NCBI RefSeq assembly: GCF_900142975.1
Contig: NZ_LT670848.1
Coordinates: 2,480,001-2,544,000 of the forward strand
DNA from: Salegentibacter salegens
GTDB lineage: Bacteria > Bacteroidota > Bacteroidia > Flavobacteriales > Flavobacteriaceae
Reading direction: 5' to 3'
DNA length: 64,000 nucleotides
The notes beneath the pieces were generated by a model that was given only the letters and a program-made list of their open reading frames with translations, was not told the DNA's origin and did no database searches. The position numbers were made by a program, and so were the translations under genes. Below, piece after piece: positions 16,018-24,679 of the stretch. Each line of letters begins with the position of its first letter. Within the stretch, counting starts at the first letter, position 1.

Positions 16018-17001
16018 TTACCAATCTTTCTCAGATTGCACTTTGGCACCTTTTTGCTTTTCCGCATTTATTTTATCCTGCACCTTTCTTTCTTCATTAT
16101 TCATCGCCTCCAGCAAACTTTGAATTTGTTCTGGTGACAATTGTCCCTGAGCCGGTTGGGGTTGGGGCTGGCCTTGCTCTGGTTCCTGCTGCTCTTCTTC
16201 CTGATCACCCTGGCCATCTTGTTGCTCCTGCTCATCCTGGTCGCCTTCCTGTTCCTCCTGTTCCTGATCTTGTTGATCCTGGTCACCTTCGTTATCTCCC
16301 TCACCATTTTGATCCTGCTGATCTTCGTTTTCCTGATCCTGATTCTGATCCTGATTTTCCTGATCCTGCTCGTCCTGGTCTTCATTCTCATCATCGCCAC
16401 CGTCCTGGTTTTCGTCCTGATTTTCCTGTTCCTCTTCCAGCATTTTTTTAGCCAGCGCTAAATTATACCGGGTTTCATCGTCGGTGGGATCATTTCGCAA
16501 TGCATCTTTATAGGCATCTACCGCTTCCTGATACATTTTTTGCTTCATATAAGCATTCCCTAAATTATGGTTGGCTTTGTGTCTGGTAGTTTTGTTCTCA
16601 GCAACCTCAGCCGCCTGTTTATAGCGTTGAGCCGCCTGCGGTGTATTCTCCCGGGTATAATACATATTACCCATATTATATCGCGCATCGCTGTTTTCAG
16701 GATCTTTTGCGATTGCTTTTCTATATGCAGCCTCAGCTTCAGGAAAATTATTCTCTCCTAAAGCTACATCAGCATCCTGCATAAATTGCCGTGCTTCCTT
16801 TTGGGCTTTTTCTCTTTCTTTATCACTTTGTTGCTGGGCTATTACCGGAAATCCAAGTACCAACCCAAAAAACACACATAAACTAACTCGAAGAAAGCTC
16901 AAAAAGAATTGAGAGCCAGGTGAATATTTGGATTTGGCGGCAAACCCCATAGTATTTAAATCTCGATTATCGAGTAATATGTTTGCTGAAAAACCTCTCA
17001 T
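16018..17001 (-). CDS. batC: BatC: TPR protein with acidic glutamine-rich tail
   Basis: A TPR protein with a signal peptide (about residues 31-56 of this frame), three TPR units (about 70-190, including DARYNMGNMYYTREN and KANHNLGNAYMKQK) and an unusual low-complexity tail of E, Q, N and D (about 190-275) before a helical end. The ATG at 17001 follows batB by 4 bases, but residues 7-20 are encoded by a dispersed palindromic repeat, so the ATG at 16950 (MGFAAKSKY) may be the functional start. The TPR part and operon position identify it as BatC. Confidence 0.85.
   Translation of the reverse strand: MRGFSANILLDNRDLNTMGFAAKSKYSPGSQFFLSFLRVSLCVFFGLVLGFPVIAQQQSDKEREKAQKEARQFMQDADVALGENNFPEAEAAYRKAIAKDPENSDARYNMGNMYYTRENTPQAAQRYKQAAEVAENKTTRHKANHNLGNAYMKQKMYQEAVDAYKDALRNDPTDDETRYNLALAKKMLEEEQENQDENQDGGDDENEDQDEQDQENQDQNQDQENEDQQDQNGEGDNEGDQDQQDQEQEEQEGDQDEQEQQDGQGDQEEEQQEPEQGQPQPQPAQGQLSPEQIQSLLEAMNNEERKVQDKINAEKQKGAKVQSEKDW
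16937..16979. repeat. Palindromic repeat inside the 5' end of batC
   Basis: CTCGATTATCGAG at 16962-16974 is preceded by GGCAAACCCCATAGTATTTAAAT, matching the repeats near trxA and the PfkB gene. It lies within the extended batC frame and adds residues LLDNRDLNT to the translated N-terminus. Confidence 0.7.
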
Positions 17002-17005
17002 TGAA

Positions 17006-18052
17006 TCACTCCTCTATTTTTCTTTTTTCGTTGAATAAATTCAGCTTTCTTATCCAGCTGGTTTTTCTTTCTAGCATAAATACATCCAGCAATAGCAATA
17101 GGATTGCCAAACCTACAAACCACTGAAACTGGGATTTATAATCGGCAAATTGTTTGGCTTCAAATTCTGTTTTTTCAATAGTAAGCAACTCTTCCTGGAC
17201 TTTTTTGGTTACTTCAGCAGTTACGCTTCCATCTATATATTCGCCATTTGTTTCTTTAGCAATTTCCTGAAGTATTGCCGGGTCAAGTTTTGTAATTACT
17301 GTTTCTCCCTGGCTATCTTTTTTATAATTCTGAACCACTCCATTCCGTTTTATAGGAATTGGGCCTCCCTTGGTGGTTCCTACTCCTATGGTGTAAATTC
17401 TAATTCCGGCTTCAGCTGCCTGTTCGGCCATATCTTCAACATTCCCTGCGTGATCCTCTCCATCACTTAGAATAAACATCACCCGGTTAGTTTGCTGGTT
17501 ATCGTCAAAAAAACCGGTTGCCAACTCTATGGCCTCACTAATCGCTGTACCCTGCGACGAAATCATATCGGTATTTAAGCTTTCCAGGAACATTTCTGCC
17601 GATCCGTAATCGGTGGTAATTGGCAACTGCGGAAAAGCGCTCCCTGCATAGGCTATAATTCCAACCCGGTCACTTCCCAAATTTCCAATTATTTGTCTAA
17701 CCAATTGCTTCGATTTCTCTAATCTATTGGGTGCAATATCTTCGGCCTCCATACTTTTTGAAACATCTACAGCAAAAACAATGTCTACCCCTTCGCGTTT
17801 TACGGTTTCTAACTGAGAACCTAGCTTAGGATTTACAAGCCCAAAAATTAAGCTGGCAAGTGAGCCAAGAATGAACAATAACTTTAAAACAGGCTTAAAT
17901 GCCGATTTGTTTGGTGATAAAAAACTTAGAAGTTCAGGTTTGGCAAACCTGGAGCGTGCGCGCTTCTGCCAAAGCCTAAAAATAAGGTATAGCAAGATTA
18001 CCACCGGAATAAGCAGTAAAAGCCATAAATATATTTTCTCTTCTAAGATCAT
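17006..18052 (-). CDS. batB: BatB: von Willebrand factor A membrane protein
   Basis: A 348-residue protein with two N-terminal membrane helices (about 7-27 and 58-76), a VWA domain (about 85-290) and a C-terminal helix (about 310-330). The metal-dependent adhesion site is intact: DVSKSM, a later threonine, and SDGEDHAGN. Such domains bind partners through a divalent metal. It is one of two paralogous VWA proteins in the operon; batA lies 20 bases upstream. Interaction with MoxR and BatA is inferred from the conserved operon. Confidence 0.93.
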   Translation of the reverse strand: MILEEKIYLWLLLLIPVVILLYLIFRLWQKRARSRFAKPELLSFLSPNKSAFKPVLKLLFILGSLASLIFGLVNPKLGSQLETVKREGVDIVFAVDVSKSMEAEDIAPNRLEKSKQLVRQIIGNLGSDRVGIIAYAGSAFPQLPITTDYGSAEMFLESLNTDMISSQGTAISEAIELATGFFDDNQQTNRVMFILSDGEDHAGNVEDMAEQAAEAGIRIYTIGVGTTKGGPIPIKRNGVVQNYKKDSQGETVITKLDPAILQEIAKETNGEYIDGSVTAEVTKKVQEELLTIEKTEFEAKQFADYKSQFQWFVGLAILLLLLDVFMLERKTSWIRKLNLFNEKRKIEE

Positions 18053-18072
18053 TAAACCTTCTTTTCCAATTT

Positions 18073-19077
18073 TTAAATAAAGCCTCTAAATACCGTATAC
18101 CGCAAGATTATTTCAAAAAGCAATAATCCTAAAGCCAGTAAAGCATAAGGCCTGAATTTTTCGGTATAATTATAGTATCTGAATTCTTCTATTTCAGATT
18201 TTTCGAGGCTGTCTATTTCTTCATAAATCTCCTCGAGAGTTTCATTATCAGTTGCCCTAAAATATTTTCCGCCGGTATCTGCAGCGATTTGCTGTAATAA
18301 AGCTTCATCTATTTCAACTTTTTGAACCCCATATTGAAACCTTCCGTTAGGTAAAACTCCTACCGGTGTAAGCGCATTCCCATTACTTCCCACGCCAATG
18401 GTATAGGTTTTTATCCCAAATTCTACGGCCAGCTCACTGGCGATTTTTGGATCTATAAACCCGGAATTATTTACACCATCAGTCAGCAAAATTATCACCT
18501 TACTTTCAGCATCGCTATCTTTTAAGCGGTTTACCGAAGTTGCCAGGCCTGAGCCGATTGCCGTCCCACTTTGCAAAATATTACTGTATTCAATTTCTTC
18601 AATTGCTCTTAAAGCAATACTTTTATCACTGGTAATAGGCGTTTTTGTGAAACTTTCCCCCGCAAAAAGTACAAGACCAATTCTATCTGTAGGACGATTT
18701 TCTATAAATTCAGCACCTACTTCTTTTACAGATTCCAGGCGATTAGGTTCAAAATCCCTGGCCAGCATACTTGCTGAAACATCTATGGCCATTACAATAT
18801 CTATACCCCTAATATTGCTGCTTTGTGTGGTCACATCTACCGTTCTTGGCCGCGCCATTGCTACAATTAATAAAGCTAAAGCCAGTAACCGCAGTACAAA
18901 AAGTATGGGTTTTAATTTTGAAAGCAGCGATTGCTTTACTTTAAAACCTTTAACGCTAGACATTCTAAGTTCTGGAGTTTGCTGCTTTCGTTTCCAGAAA
19001 TACCAGGCCGTTGCATGCAAAAGCAGCAATAACAGCCAGAAAAATTCTGGATTTTCGAATGTATGGTTAGCAAACAT
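18073..19077 (-). CDS. batA: BatA: von Willebrand factor A membrane protein
   Basis: A 334-residue paralogue of BatB with the same plan: N-terminal membrane helices, a VWA domain with metal-binding DVSASM and LTDGVNNSG, and a C-terminal membrane helix (LLALGLLLFEIILRYTVF). The start is the ATG at 19077, whose A is shared with the TGA of the preceding gene; a TTG at 19080 is less likely. The segment RTDRIGLVLFAGE is typical of BatA. Confidence 0.93.
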   Translation of the reverse strand: MFANHTFENPEFFWLLLLLLHATAWYFWKRKQQTPELRMSSVKGFKVKQSLLSKLKPILFVLRLLALALLIVAMARPRTVDVTTQSSNIRGIDIVMAIDVSASMLARDFEPNRLESVKEVGAEFIENRPTDRIGLVLFAGESFTKTPITSDKSIALRAIEEIEYSNILQSGTAIGSGLATSVNRLKDSDAESKVIILLTDGVNNSGFIDPKIASELAVEFGIKTYTIGVGSNGNALTPVGVLPNGRFQYGVQKVEIDEALLQQIAADTGGKYFRATDNETLEEIYEEIDSLEKSEIEEFRYYNYTEKFRPYALLALGLLLFEIILRYTVFRGFI

Positions 19078-20711
19078 CAATTAGACTGATTTCTTAATTC
19101 TATAGAATTTTCTACTCGTTGTAAAATTTCTTCGGCATACTCATCGTCTTCGTCAAAAACTACCATAACCTGCTGAAAACCGCTATTTTCACCAAAGTTT
19201 AGTATAGCATATTCCTTTTTAATTGGGCCGCCGGTAATTGGGTTTTCAAGATCAAAAGTTCCAAAAACCTTTATTCCTTTGGCGTTATTTATAGTAGAAA
19301 ATTCTTCTTCTTTCATAATAATATTACGGGCACCCTGACTCTCCAGGTTTTCATAAATTCCGTCTACCGCTTTTTCCAAATCAAAATCGCCTTGTGGGTT
19401 AACCGGCCCTGTAATAAGTAAAATATATAGATTGCCTTCCAGGGTGCCTGAATCAAAGGTTTCACTGCCCAACAACATTTCCTGGAGCTCGTCTCCTCTT
19501 TTTACATCGTGCCTCATTAAAACTTCGGGTGTGGTAATTGTAACGGTGGGAGTTCCATACTCACTTTTAATCCAATCGCCTTCAAGCAATTCCTTGGTTT
19601 CATTCCCAAATACTGAATCTTTTACGAAACCGAAACCTTTAGTATTTACTAAAATAGCAACCACTATAATTCCCAGAATAAGAATGCCTCCTATAACCGC
19701 AATAATTCTTCTTTTTCTTCTCTTTAAAAGTATTTCCCTGCGATAATTTTCATCCTGCATCAATTCTTCCTCGGTAGGTTCAGGAACCACCTGCCTAATG
19801 TCTTTAATTAAATGCTCGACTTTGGTGCGATCGCTTTTTGCAGTAATTACATCGGGTCGCGAATTGGCAAATTTGGCCAAATCGGCTCGTCTTAATAGTT
19901 GCTGAAGATTGTCTATAGATTTATCTTTCAGGCTTAACTCCCCAGCCTGTTTTTTCAGCTCCAAATAAGCGATAAGGTCTGAAGTTGTGCTTTCCAACGC
20001 CCTGTCATAGATTTTCCTATCCAGGTATTTCCTTACAATAAAGGTGAGTTGTGAATAATACTCTTTAATCTCTCTGTCTTGCAGTAAAGATGAATTGTCC
20101 AGCTGTTTCAGCTCAAACATAGCCTGCTCGTAAGGCGGTAATTCTGGCTCGGCTTCTTTTCTCTTTTTTCTTCTTTTGAAGAAATAAAATGCAAGCCCAA
20201 TCAAAGCCAATATAGCAAGTAACCACCAAACCCAGTTTGGAATACTAAAAGGTTTTGGTACATCTACCGCCGGTTTTATAGGATACATTTTCTGCCGGGT
20301 GGTATCAACCTTTACATCGGCAACCTCAACCCTAAAAGAATCGGTTAAGTATTCCCGGTTTTGAATAATAATTTTTTGCTGCGGAATAGTATATGCTCCT
20401 GAATCGAACTGGGTAAGCGAATATTTCTTTAAAAGTCTAAAACGGCCTTCTACCGTAGTAGTATCGGAACCTAAAGACTCTACCATTTCCATAGGATCAA
20501 AAGTTTGCCCTTCAGGAAAAACCACCAGATTGGTTGAATCGGTTTCTACTTCAATACTAAAAATAATTTGCTCTCCGATTTTGATGGAAGAAGAATCTAT
20601 TTTAGCATTTATTTGAGGTTCCTGGGCAAAAGCCTGAAAAGATAACAACAGAAAAAGCAGCAAGGCTGCCGCTTTATAAATATTTAATGTTGTTGTTAAT
20701 CTATTATTCAT
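19077..20711 (-). CDS. BatD-like two-helix membrane protein
   Basis: A 544-residue protein between the DUF58 and batA genes. It has a signal peptide (about 1-29), a beta-rich BatD-like domain (about 30-150), a membrane helix near 162-183 followed by RRKKRKE, a helical cytoplasmic part, a second helix near 340-360 and a C-terminal extracytoplasmic domain of about 180 residues. I cannot name this last domain. The position and first domain suggest a membrane adaptor for the MoxR/VWA machinery. It overlaps batA by one base and starts 6 bases after the DUF58 gene. Confidence 0.8.
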   Translation of the reverse strand: MNNRLTTTLNIYKAAALLLFLLLSFQAFAQEPQINAKIDSSSIKIGEQIIFSIEVETDSTNLVVFPEGQTFDPMEMVESLGSDTTTVEGRFRLLKKYSLTQFDSGAYTIPQQKIIIQNREYLTDSFRVEVADVKVDTTRQKMYPIKPAVDVPKPFSIPNWVWWLLAILALIGLAFYFFKRRKKRKEAEPELPPYEQAMFELKQLDNSSLLQDREIKEYYSQLTFIVRKYLDRKIYDRALESTTSDLIAYLELKKQAGELSLKDKSIDNLQQLLRRADLAKFANSRPDVITAKSDRTKVEHLIKDIRQVVPEPTEEELMQDENYRREILLKRRKRRIIAVIGGILILGIIVVAILVNTKGFGFVKDSVFGNETKELLEGDWIKSEYGTPTVTITTPEVLMRHDVKRGDELQEMLLGSETFDSGTLEGNLYILLITGPVNPQGDFDLEKAVDGIYENLESQGARNIIMKEEEFSTINNAKGIKVFGTFDLENPITGGPIKKEYAILNFGENSGFQQVMVVFDEDDEYAEEILQRVENSIELRNQSN

Positions 20712-20717
20712 TTGTTT

Positions 20718-21584
20718 TTAACCTCTTCTTTTAAAATAGCCCAGTAATTTTTTTACGTAACTCTCGTCTACGCGATTATTGATCACCCCTGCACCGCTAA
20801 GCGTAAAGCTTTCGTTAAAATAAGCTGCTCTTCCGCGATAATATTCAGCATAATTTTTTCTAACCGATTTTGAGCCGGTATTTACAGTAACATACTCGCC
20901 TGTTTCTTCATCCAACATTTGTACCAGACCTAAATTGGGAATCTCTTCTTCAGCCGAATCGTAAACCCTAATTCCCGTAACATCGTGTTTATTGCCTGCA
21001 ATCTTTAAAGTTTGCTGATAATCGTCGTCCATAAAATCTGAAAGCATAAAGACAATCGCCTTTTTCTTCATCACATTAGACAGATATTTTATAGCGACAG
21101 CTATATCGGTTTTCTTAGACTTTGGCTTAAACTCTATTAGCTCTCTTATAATGCGCAATACATGATAACGTCCTTTTTTAGGCGGAATATAAAGTTCTAT
21201 TTGATCTGAAAAAAGCATCAGCCCAATCTTGTCATTGTTTTGAGTAGCCGAAAAAGCCAGAGTAGCCGCAATTTCGGTAATTACATCCTTTTTGAGCTGA
21301 TTTTGTGTTCCGAAGAATTCTGAACCCGAAACATCTACCATAAGCATCATGGTAAGCTCGCGCTCTTCTTCAAAAACCTTTATAAAGGGTTCGCTGTAGC
21401 GTGCAGTTACGTTCCAGTCTATATTTCTAACATCATCGCCAAATTGGTATTGTCGCACTTCGCTAAAAGTCATCCCACGGCCTTTAAAAGTAGAATGATA
21501 CTCCCCGCCAAAAACGTGATCGCTCAAACGCCGGGTTTTTATTTCAATCTTTCTTACTTTTTTTAAAAGCTCTTTGGTGTCCAT
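20718..21584 (-). CDS. DUF58 (VWA-like) protein of the Bat operon
   Basis: A 288-residue cytoplasmic protein with the DUF58 signature GDDVRNIDWNVTARYSEPF followed by a VWA fold whose first metal motif is DVSGSEFFG. DUF58 proteins nearly always occur next to a MoxR ATPase and are thought to be its adaptor or substrate. Here it lies 68 bases downstream of moxR and directly before the BatD-like gene. No signal peptide is seen. Length is normal. Confidence 0.93.
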   Translation of the reverse strand: MDTKELLKKVRKIEIKTRRLSDHVFGGEYHSTFKGRGMTFSEVRQYQFGDDVRNIDWNVTARYSEPFIKVFEEERELTMMLMVDVSGSEFFGTQNQLKKDVITEIAATLAFSATQNNDKIGLMLFSDQIELYIPPKKGRYHVLRIIRELIEFKPKSKKTDIAVAIKYLSNVMKKKAIVFMLSDFMDDDYQQTLKIAGNKHDVTGIRVYDSAEEEIPNLGLVQMLDEETGEYVTVNTGSKSVRKNYAEYYRGRAAYFNESFTLSGAGVINNRVDESYVKKLLGYFKRRG

Positions 21585-21652
21585 TAGGAAGCGGTTGTGT
21601 TTTTACACAGCAAATAATTGGAAAATGCAAAAATTAGGTGAAAAAATGAGAT

Positions 21653-22657
21653 TTATGGTACTTCTATCTCGTTTACTATTTTATGCACAATATCTTCTGA
21701 AGTTACGTTTTCGGCCTCAGCCTCGTAGGTAATTCCAATTCTGTGACGAAGTACATCTAAAACCACCGCTCTAACGTCTTCAGGAATTACATATCCCCTG
21801 CGTTTTATAAAAGCATAACATTTTGAAGCTCTTGCCAGGTTTATACTTCCCCTTGGCGAAGCGCCAAAACTTATTAAAGGTTTTAGATCTTTTAAATTAT
21901 ATTTTTCAGGATTTCGAGTTGCAAAAATAATATCGAGAATATATTTTTCAATCTTTTCATCCATATAAACTTCCCTGGCGGCTTGTTGAGCACGTAAAAT
22001 TTGCTCGATGCTCACCACAGGATTTACCTTTGGAAATTCTCCTCTAAGATTAGCTCGCATAATTAATTGCTCGTCGTTAATTTCGGGATAATCTATAACG
22101 GTTTTCAACATGAAACGGTCTACCTGAGCTTCAGGCAAAGGATAAGTCCCTTCCTGCTCCACCGGGTTTTGCGTAGCCATTACTAAAAACGGCTTATCTA
22201 AAATAAAAGTTTCTTCCCCAATGGTCACCTGCTTTTCCTGCATAGCTTCCAGTAAAGCCGATTGTACTTTTGCAGGGGCCCTGTTAATCTCATCTGCCAG
22301 GACGAAATTCGCAAAAATAGGTCCTTTTTTAATGCTGAAATCATTCAGCTTCATATTATAAATCATGGTTCCCACAACATCTGCAGGTAAAAGATCTGGT
22401 GTAAACTGAATTCGACTAAAACTGCCGTGAACGGCTTGGGAAAGTGTATTAATAGCCAGGGTTTTTGCCAAACCGGGAACACCTTCAAGCAAAATATGTC
22501 CCTGCCCCAATAAACCTATAAGCAAGCGCTCGATCATATGCTTCTGCCCTACTATAACCTTATTGACTTCTGTGTTAAGTAAATCTACAAAAGCACTTTC
22601 CCTCTCTATTTTTTCATTTAAACTTGCAATATCTACAGAGGCGTTGTTATCTATCAT
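21653..22657 (-). CDS. MoxR-family AAA+ ATPase
   Basis: A 334-residue AAA+ ATPase that heads the Bat operon. Walker A is EGVPGLAKT, Walker B is VLADEINRAPAK, and sensor 1 is MATQNPVEQEGTYPLPEAQ, with the arginine finger region in DRFMLK. MoxR proteins act as chaperones that mature or remodel VWA-containing partners, which are encoded directly downstream. The start is the ATG at 22657. I see no clear TAnnTTTG box directly upstream. Confidence 0.95.
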   Translation of the reverse strand: MIDNNASVDIASLNEKIERESAFVDLLNTEVNKVIVGQKHMIERLLIGLLGQGHILLEGVPGLAKTLAINTLSQAVHGSFSRIQFTPDLLPADVVGTMIYNMKLNDFSIKKGPIFANFVLADEINRAPAKVQSALLEAMQEKQVTIGEETFILDKPFLVMATQNPVEQEGTYPLPEAQVDRFMLKTVIDYPEINDEQLIMRANLRGEFPKVNPVVSIEQILRAQQAAREVYMDEKIEKYILDIIFATRNPEKYNLKDLKPLISFGASPRGSINLARASKCYAFIKRRGYVIPEDVRAVVLDVLRHRIGITYEAEAENVTSEDIVHKIVNEIEVP

Positions 22658-22742
22658 TTTATGCGTATTTAAGACCTTAAATTCGTGGCCGCAAATTGGA
22701 AAATTATTAGCGTTTAGGCTGTTAATGTATGGTTAAAAAACA

Positions 22743-22774
22743 AAAGAGCGGCCAAAAATAGCCGCTCTTTTTTT
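22743..22774 (-). terminator. Terminator of the DUF4382 lipoprotein gene
   Basis: AAAGAGCGGC (22743-22752) pairs with 22761-22770 around an 8-base loop. Read on the minus strand it follows the lipoprotein gene and precedes a T-rich run; the T run on the plus strand would also allow function in that direction. Confidence 0.8.
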
Positions 22775-22792
22775 ATGAGGTATTTATTCTAA

Positions 22793-23611
22793 TTATTCTA
22801 AGTAAATAGTTTGAAGATCGTTTACTTCACCTTGTTCTACTTCTACATTGTCCTCGGTTATCATTTCCAGGCCGGTTTCAGCATCTGGTGTGATGGTTAC
22901 CTGGTAGGTTCCTGCAGGAACACCGTGTAGCGCAAAATTCCCACCTTCATCGGTATAAGCTGAGATAGTATTACTTGCATTCTGGGCTTTTACCAAAGAT
23001 CTAGTTTCGTTAGGATGCACTTCACCAACAATGGAACCGGTATTAGCCATAGCTGACATTCTAATTACAGGTTTTAGTATATATCCTGAATTTCCCGTTA
23101 CCACAACAGATTCATCTACATCAAAATCCAGAAGGTATTCGTAACTTACTCCTGCCTCCAATTCCTTTTGTACATTTAATTTTAATCCAGATTGTTGTGC
23201 GCTTGGCGTAGCCATAGGGATTTCGTCTCCATCTATTACTACAGCATTGTCAGGTCCTAAAACCAATCTTATTTGATCAAGATAACCTGCAGGAATTTCA
23301 ACATCGGCTAATAATTGTGATACTCCTCCGGTTAATTGTAACAGGTCATAACGGCCTGTTTCTACATTAGCAAGGCTTTCCCACGCTCCTTCTTCTTCAC
23401 CAACTTCGGCTTCAGCTTTAATCATTACATCCTGAACATCTACCCAAACTTGATCGTAGTCTCCGGGAGCATCTGTCATTCTAACCGTTAACTGGGCGTT
23501 TCCTTCTTCTACTCCATTTTCATCATCATCACTACAACTGGTAAATCCAAAAGCAACTACTGCTGCAAGCAATAAGCTTTTTAATTTAAGGTTCTTCATC
23601 GTTCTTTTCAT
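22793..23611 (-). CDS. DUF4382 domain lipoprotein
   Basis: A 272-residue exported lipoprotein. From the ATG at 23611 it reads MKRTMKNLKLKSLLLAA and a lipobox ending FTSC, then an acidic linker and a DUF4382 domain (about 40-185, starting AQLTVRMTDAPGDYDQV), followed by a carboxypeptidase-regulatory-like beta domain (about 190-272, GNFALHGVPAGTYQVTI). A second ATG at 23599 is also possible. The frame remains open a further 118 codons upstream but that extension runs antisense into the SDR gene and is rejected. The function is unknown; such proteins face the periplasm or cell surface. Confidence 0.87.
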   Translation of the reverse strand: MKRTMKNLKLKSLLLAAVVAFGFTSCSDDDENGVEEGNAQLTVRMTDAPGDYDQVWVDVQDVMIKAEAEVGEEEGAWESLANVETGRYDLLQLTGGVSQLLADVEIPAGYLDQIRLVLGPDNAVVIDGDEIPMATPSAQQSGLKLNVQKELEAGVSYEYLLDFDVDESVVVTGNSGYILKPVIRMSAMANTGSIVGEVHPNETRSLVKAQNASNTISAYTDEGGNFALHGVPAGTYQVTITPDAETGLEMITEDNVEVEQGEVNDLQTIYLE

Positions 23612-23765
23612 AAATAGGTTTATTAATTGTTTAGAGAGGAAAACGCAGCATAATCGATTTAATTTTATACAAGTACTGAGATTAACTAAATTTAACAGGA
23701 TTTTAAATTGGATATGTAAGGACAACCTAGTTTCTTGTAGACACTTAATTGACACAAAAAAATTT

Positions 23766-24515
23766 ATGAAAACAGCATTAATTACCGGCGCCACCAGCGG
23801 AATTGGAAGAGCTACCGCCAGAGCCCTCGCAAGAGAGGGCATTAATCTTGTTCTTTGCGGAAGAAGAGAAGAACGCCTGGATGAGTTAAAGAAAGAATTA
23901 TCTAAAAGGGTGGCTGTCTCTACACTTTGCTTTGACGTTCGGGATAGAGAACAGGTTTTTAACAAAATAAAAAGTCTTCCAGAGAAATTTAGTGAAATAA
24001 ATATTCTTATAAATAATGCTGGAAATGCCCACGGTTTAGACTCAATCCAGGAGGGAAATATAGACGATTGGGATGCAATGCTGGATATTAACGTGAAAGG
24101 CTTGCTCTACGTGAGCAAAGCGATTTTCCCTAAGATGATACATCAGGGTAGTGGGCATATCATCAATATTGGTTCTACCGCCGGGAAAGAAGTTTACCCA
24201 AACGGTAATGTTTACTGCGCCAGTAAATATGCAGTAGATGCCCTAAACCAGGCAATGCGAATAGACCTCAACAAACATGGAATTAGAGTTGGCGCCGTAA
24301 ACCCCGGACTTACCCAAACAGAATTTAGCGAAGTGAGATTTAAAGGCGACTCCGAAAAGGCGAAAAGTGTTTATGATGGTTTTCAACCACTACGCCCAGA
24401 AGATATAGCCGATATAATCAGGTTTGTGGTCACAAGACCTTATCATGTAAATATTGCAGATTTAGTGGTGATGCCTACGGCGCAGGCGAATAGCACTACG
24501 GTGAATAAGAATTAA
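23766..24515 (+). CDS. SDR-family NAD(P)-dependent oxidoreductase
   Basis: A 249-residue classical short-chain dehydrogenase. The cofactor motif is TGATSGIGRA (residues 8-17), followed by NNAG, the catalytic serine in INIGSTAGKE, and YCASK. The sequence is closest in style to the YdfG group, which oxidises serine, 3-hydroxy acids and similar small alcohols, but substrate specificity cannot be decided. It is divergent from the DUF4382 gene and is followed by a terminator-like hairpin. Confidence 0.92.
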   Translation: MKTALITGATSGIGRATARALAREGINLVLCGRREERLDELKKELSKRVAVSTLCFDVRDREQVFNKIKSLPEKFSEINILINNAGNAHGLDSIQEGNIDDWDAMLDINVKGLLYVSKAIFPKMIHQGSGHIINIGSTAGKEVYPNGNVYCASKYAVDALNQAMRIDLNKHGIRVGAVNPGLTQTEFSEVRFKGDSEKAKSVYDGFQPLRPEDIADIIRFVVTRPYHVNIADLVVMPTAQANSTTVNKN

Positions 24516-24534
24516 TATTTCTTGAGATTTACTT

Positions 24535-24566
24535 CCTGCAAGGTTTTAAAAACCTTGTAGGTTTAG
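24535..24566 (+). terminator. Hairpin after the SDR gene
   Basis: CCTGCAAGGTTT (24535-24546) pairs with AAACCTTGTAGG (24550-24561), followed by a T-rich stretch. Similar AAGGTTTTAAAAACCTT hairpins are common intergenic elements in flavobacteria, so this may be a mobile repeat that also terminates transcription. Confidence 0.7.
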
Positions 24567-24647
24567 TTTTTGGAATACCTTAGGAATAAAAATATTGAAA
24601 AGTGATACGGTTTAACGCAGATGCGTAATAGGAATAACTAAAGAGAG

Positions 24648-24667
24648 ATTTCCGCCTTCGCGGAAAT
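24648..24667. repeat. Short palindrome before the AlbA_2 gene
   Basis: ATTTCCGC and GCGGAAAT form a perfect 8-bp stem with a CTTC loop, 12 bases before the ATG at 24680. It resembles the short GAGATTTCCGC-type intergenic repeats of this family and could influence translation of the gene that follows. Confidence 0.55.
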
Positions 24668-24679
24668 GACAAAGGTAAT

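Noticed and set aside
15993..16461. Long open frames on both strands opposite the batC tail
   Set aside because: They arise from the low-complexity E/Q-coding repeats of batC; their translations are proline/histidine- or leucine-rich without domain structure, and the batC frame has TPR motifs.
23612..23965. Upstream extension of the DUF4382 lipoprotein frame
   Set aside because: It runs antisense into the start of the SDR gene, and the internal ATG gives a proper lipoprotein signal.
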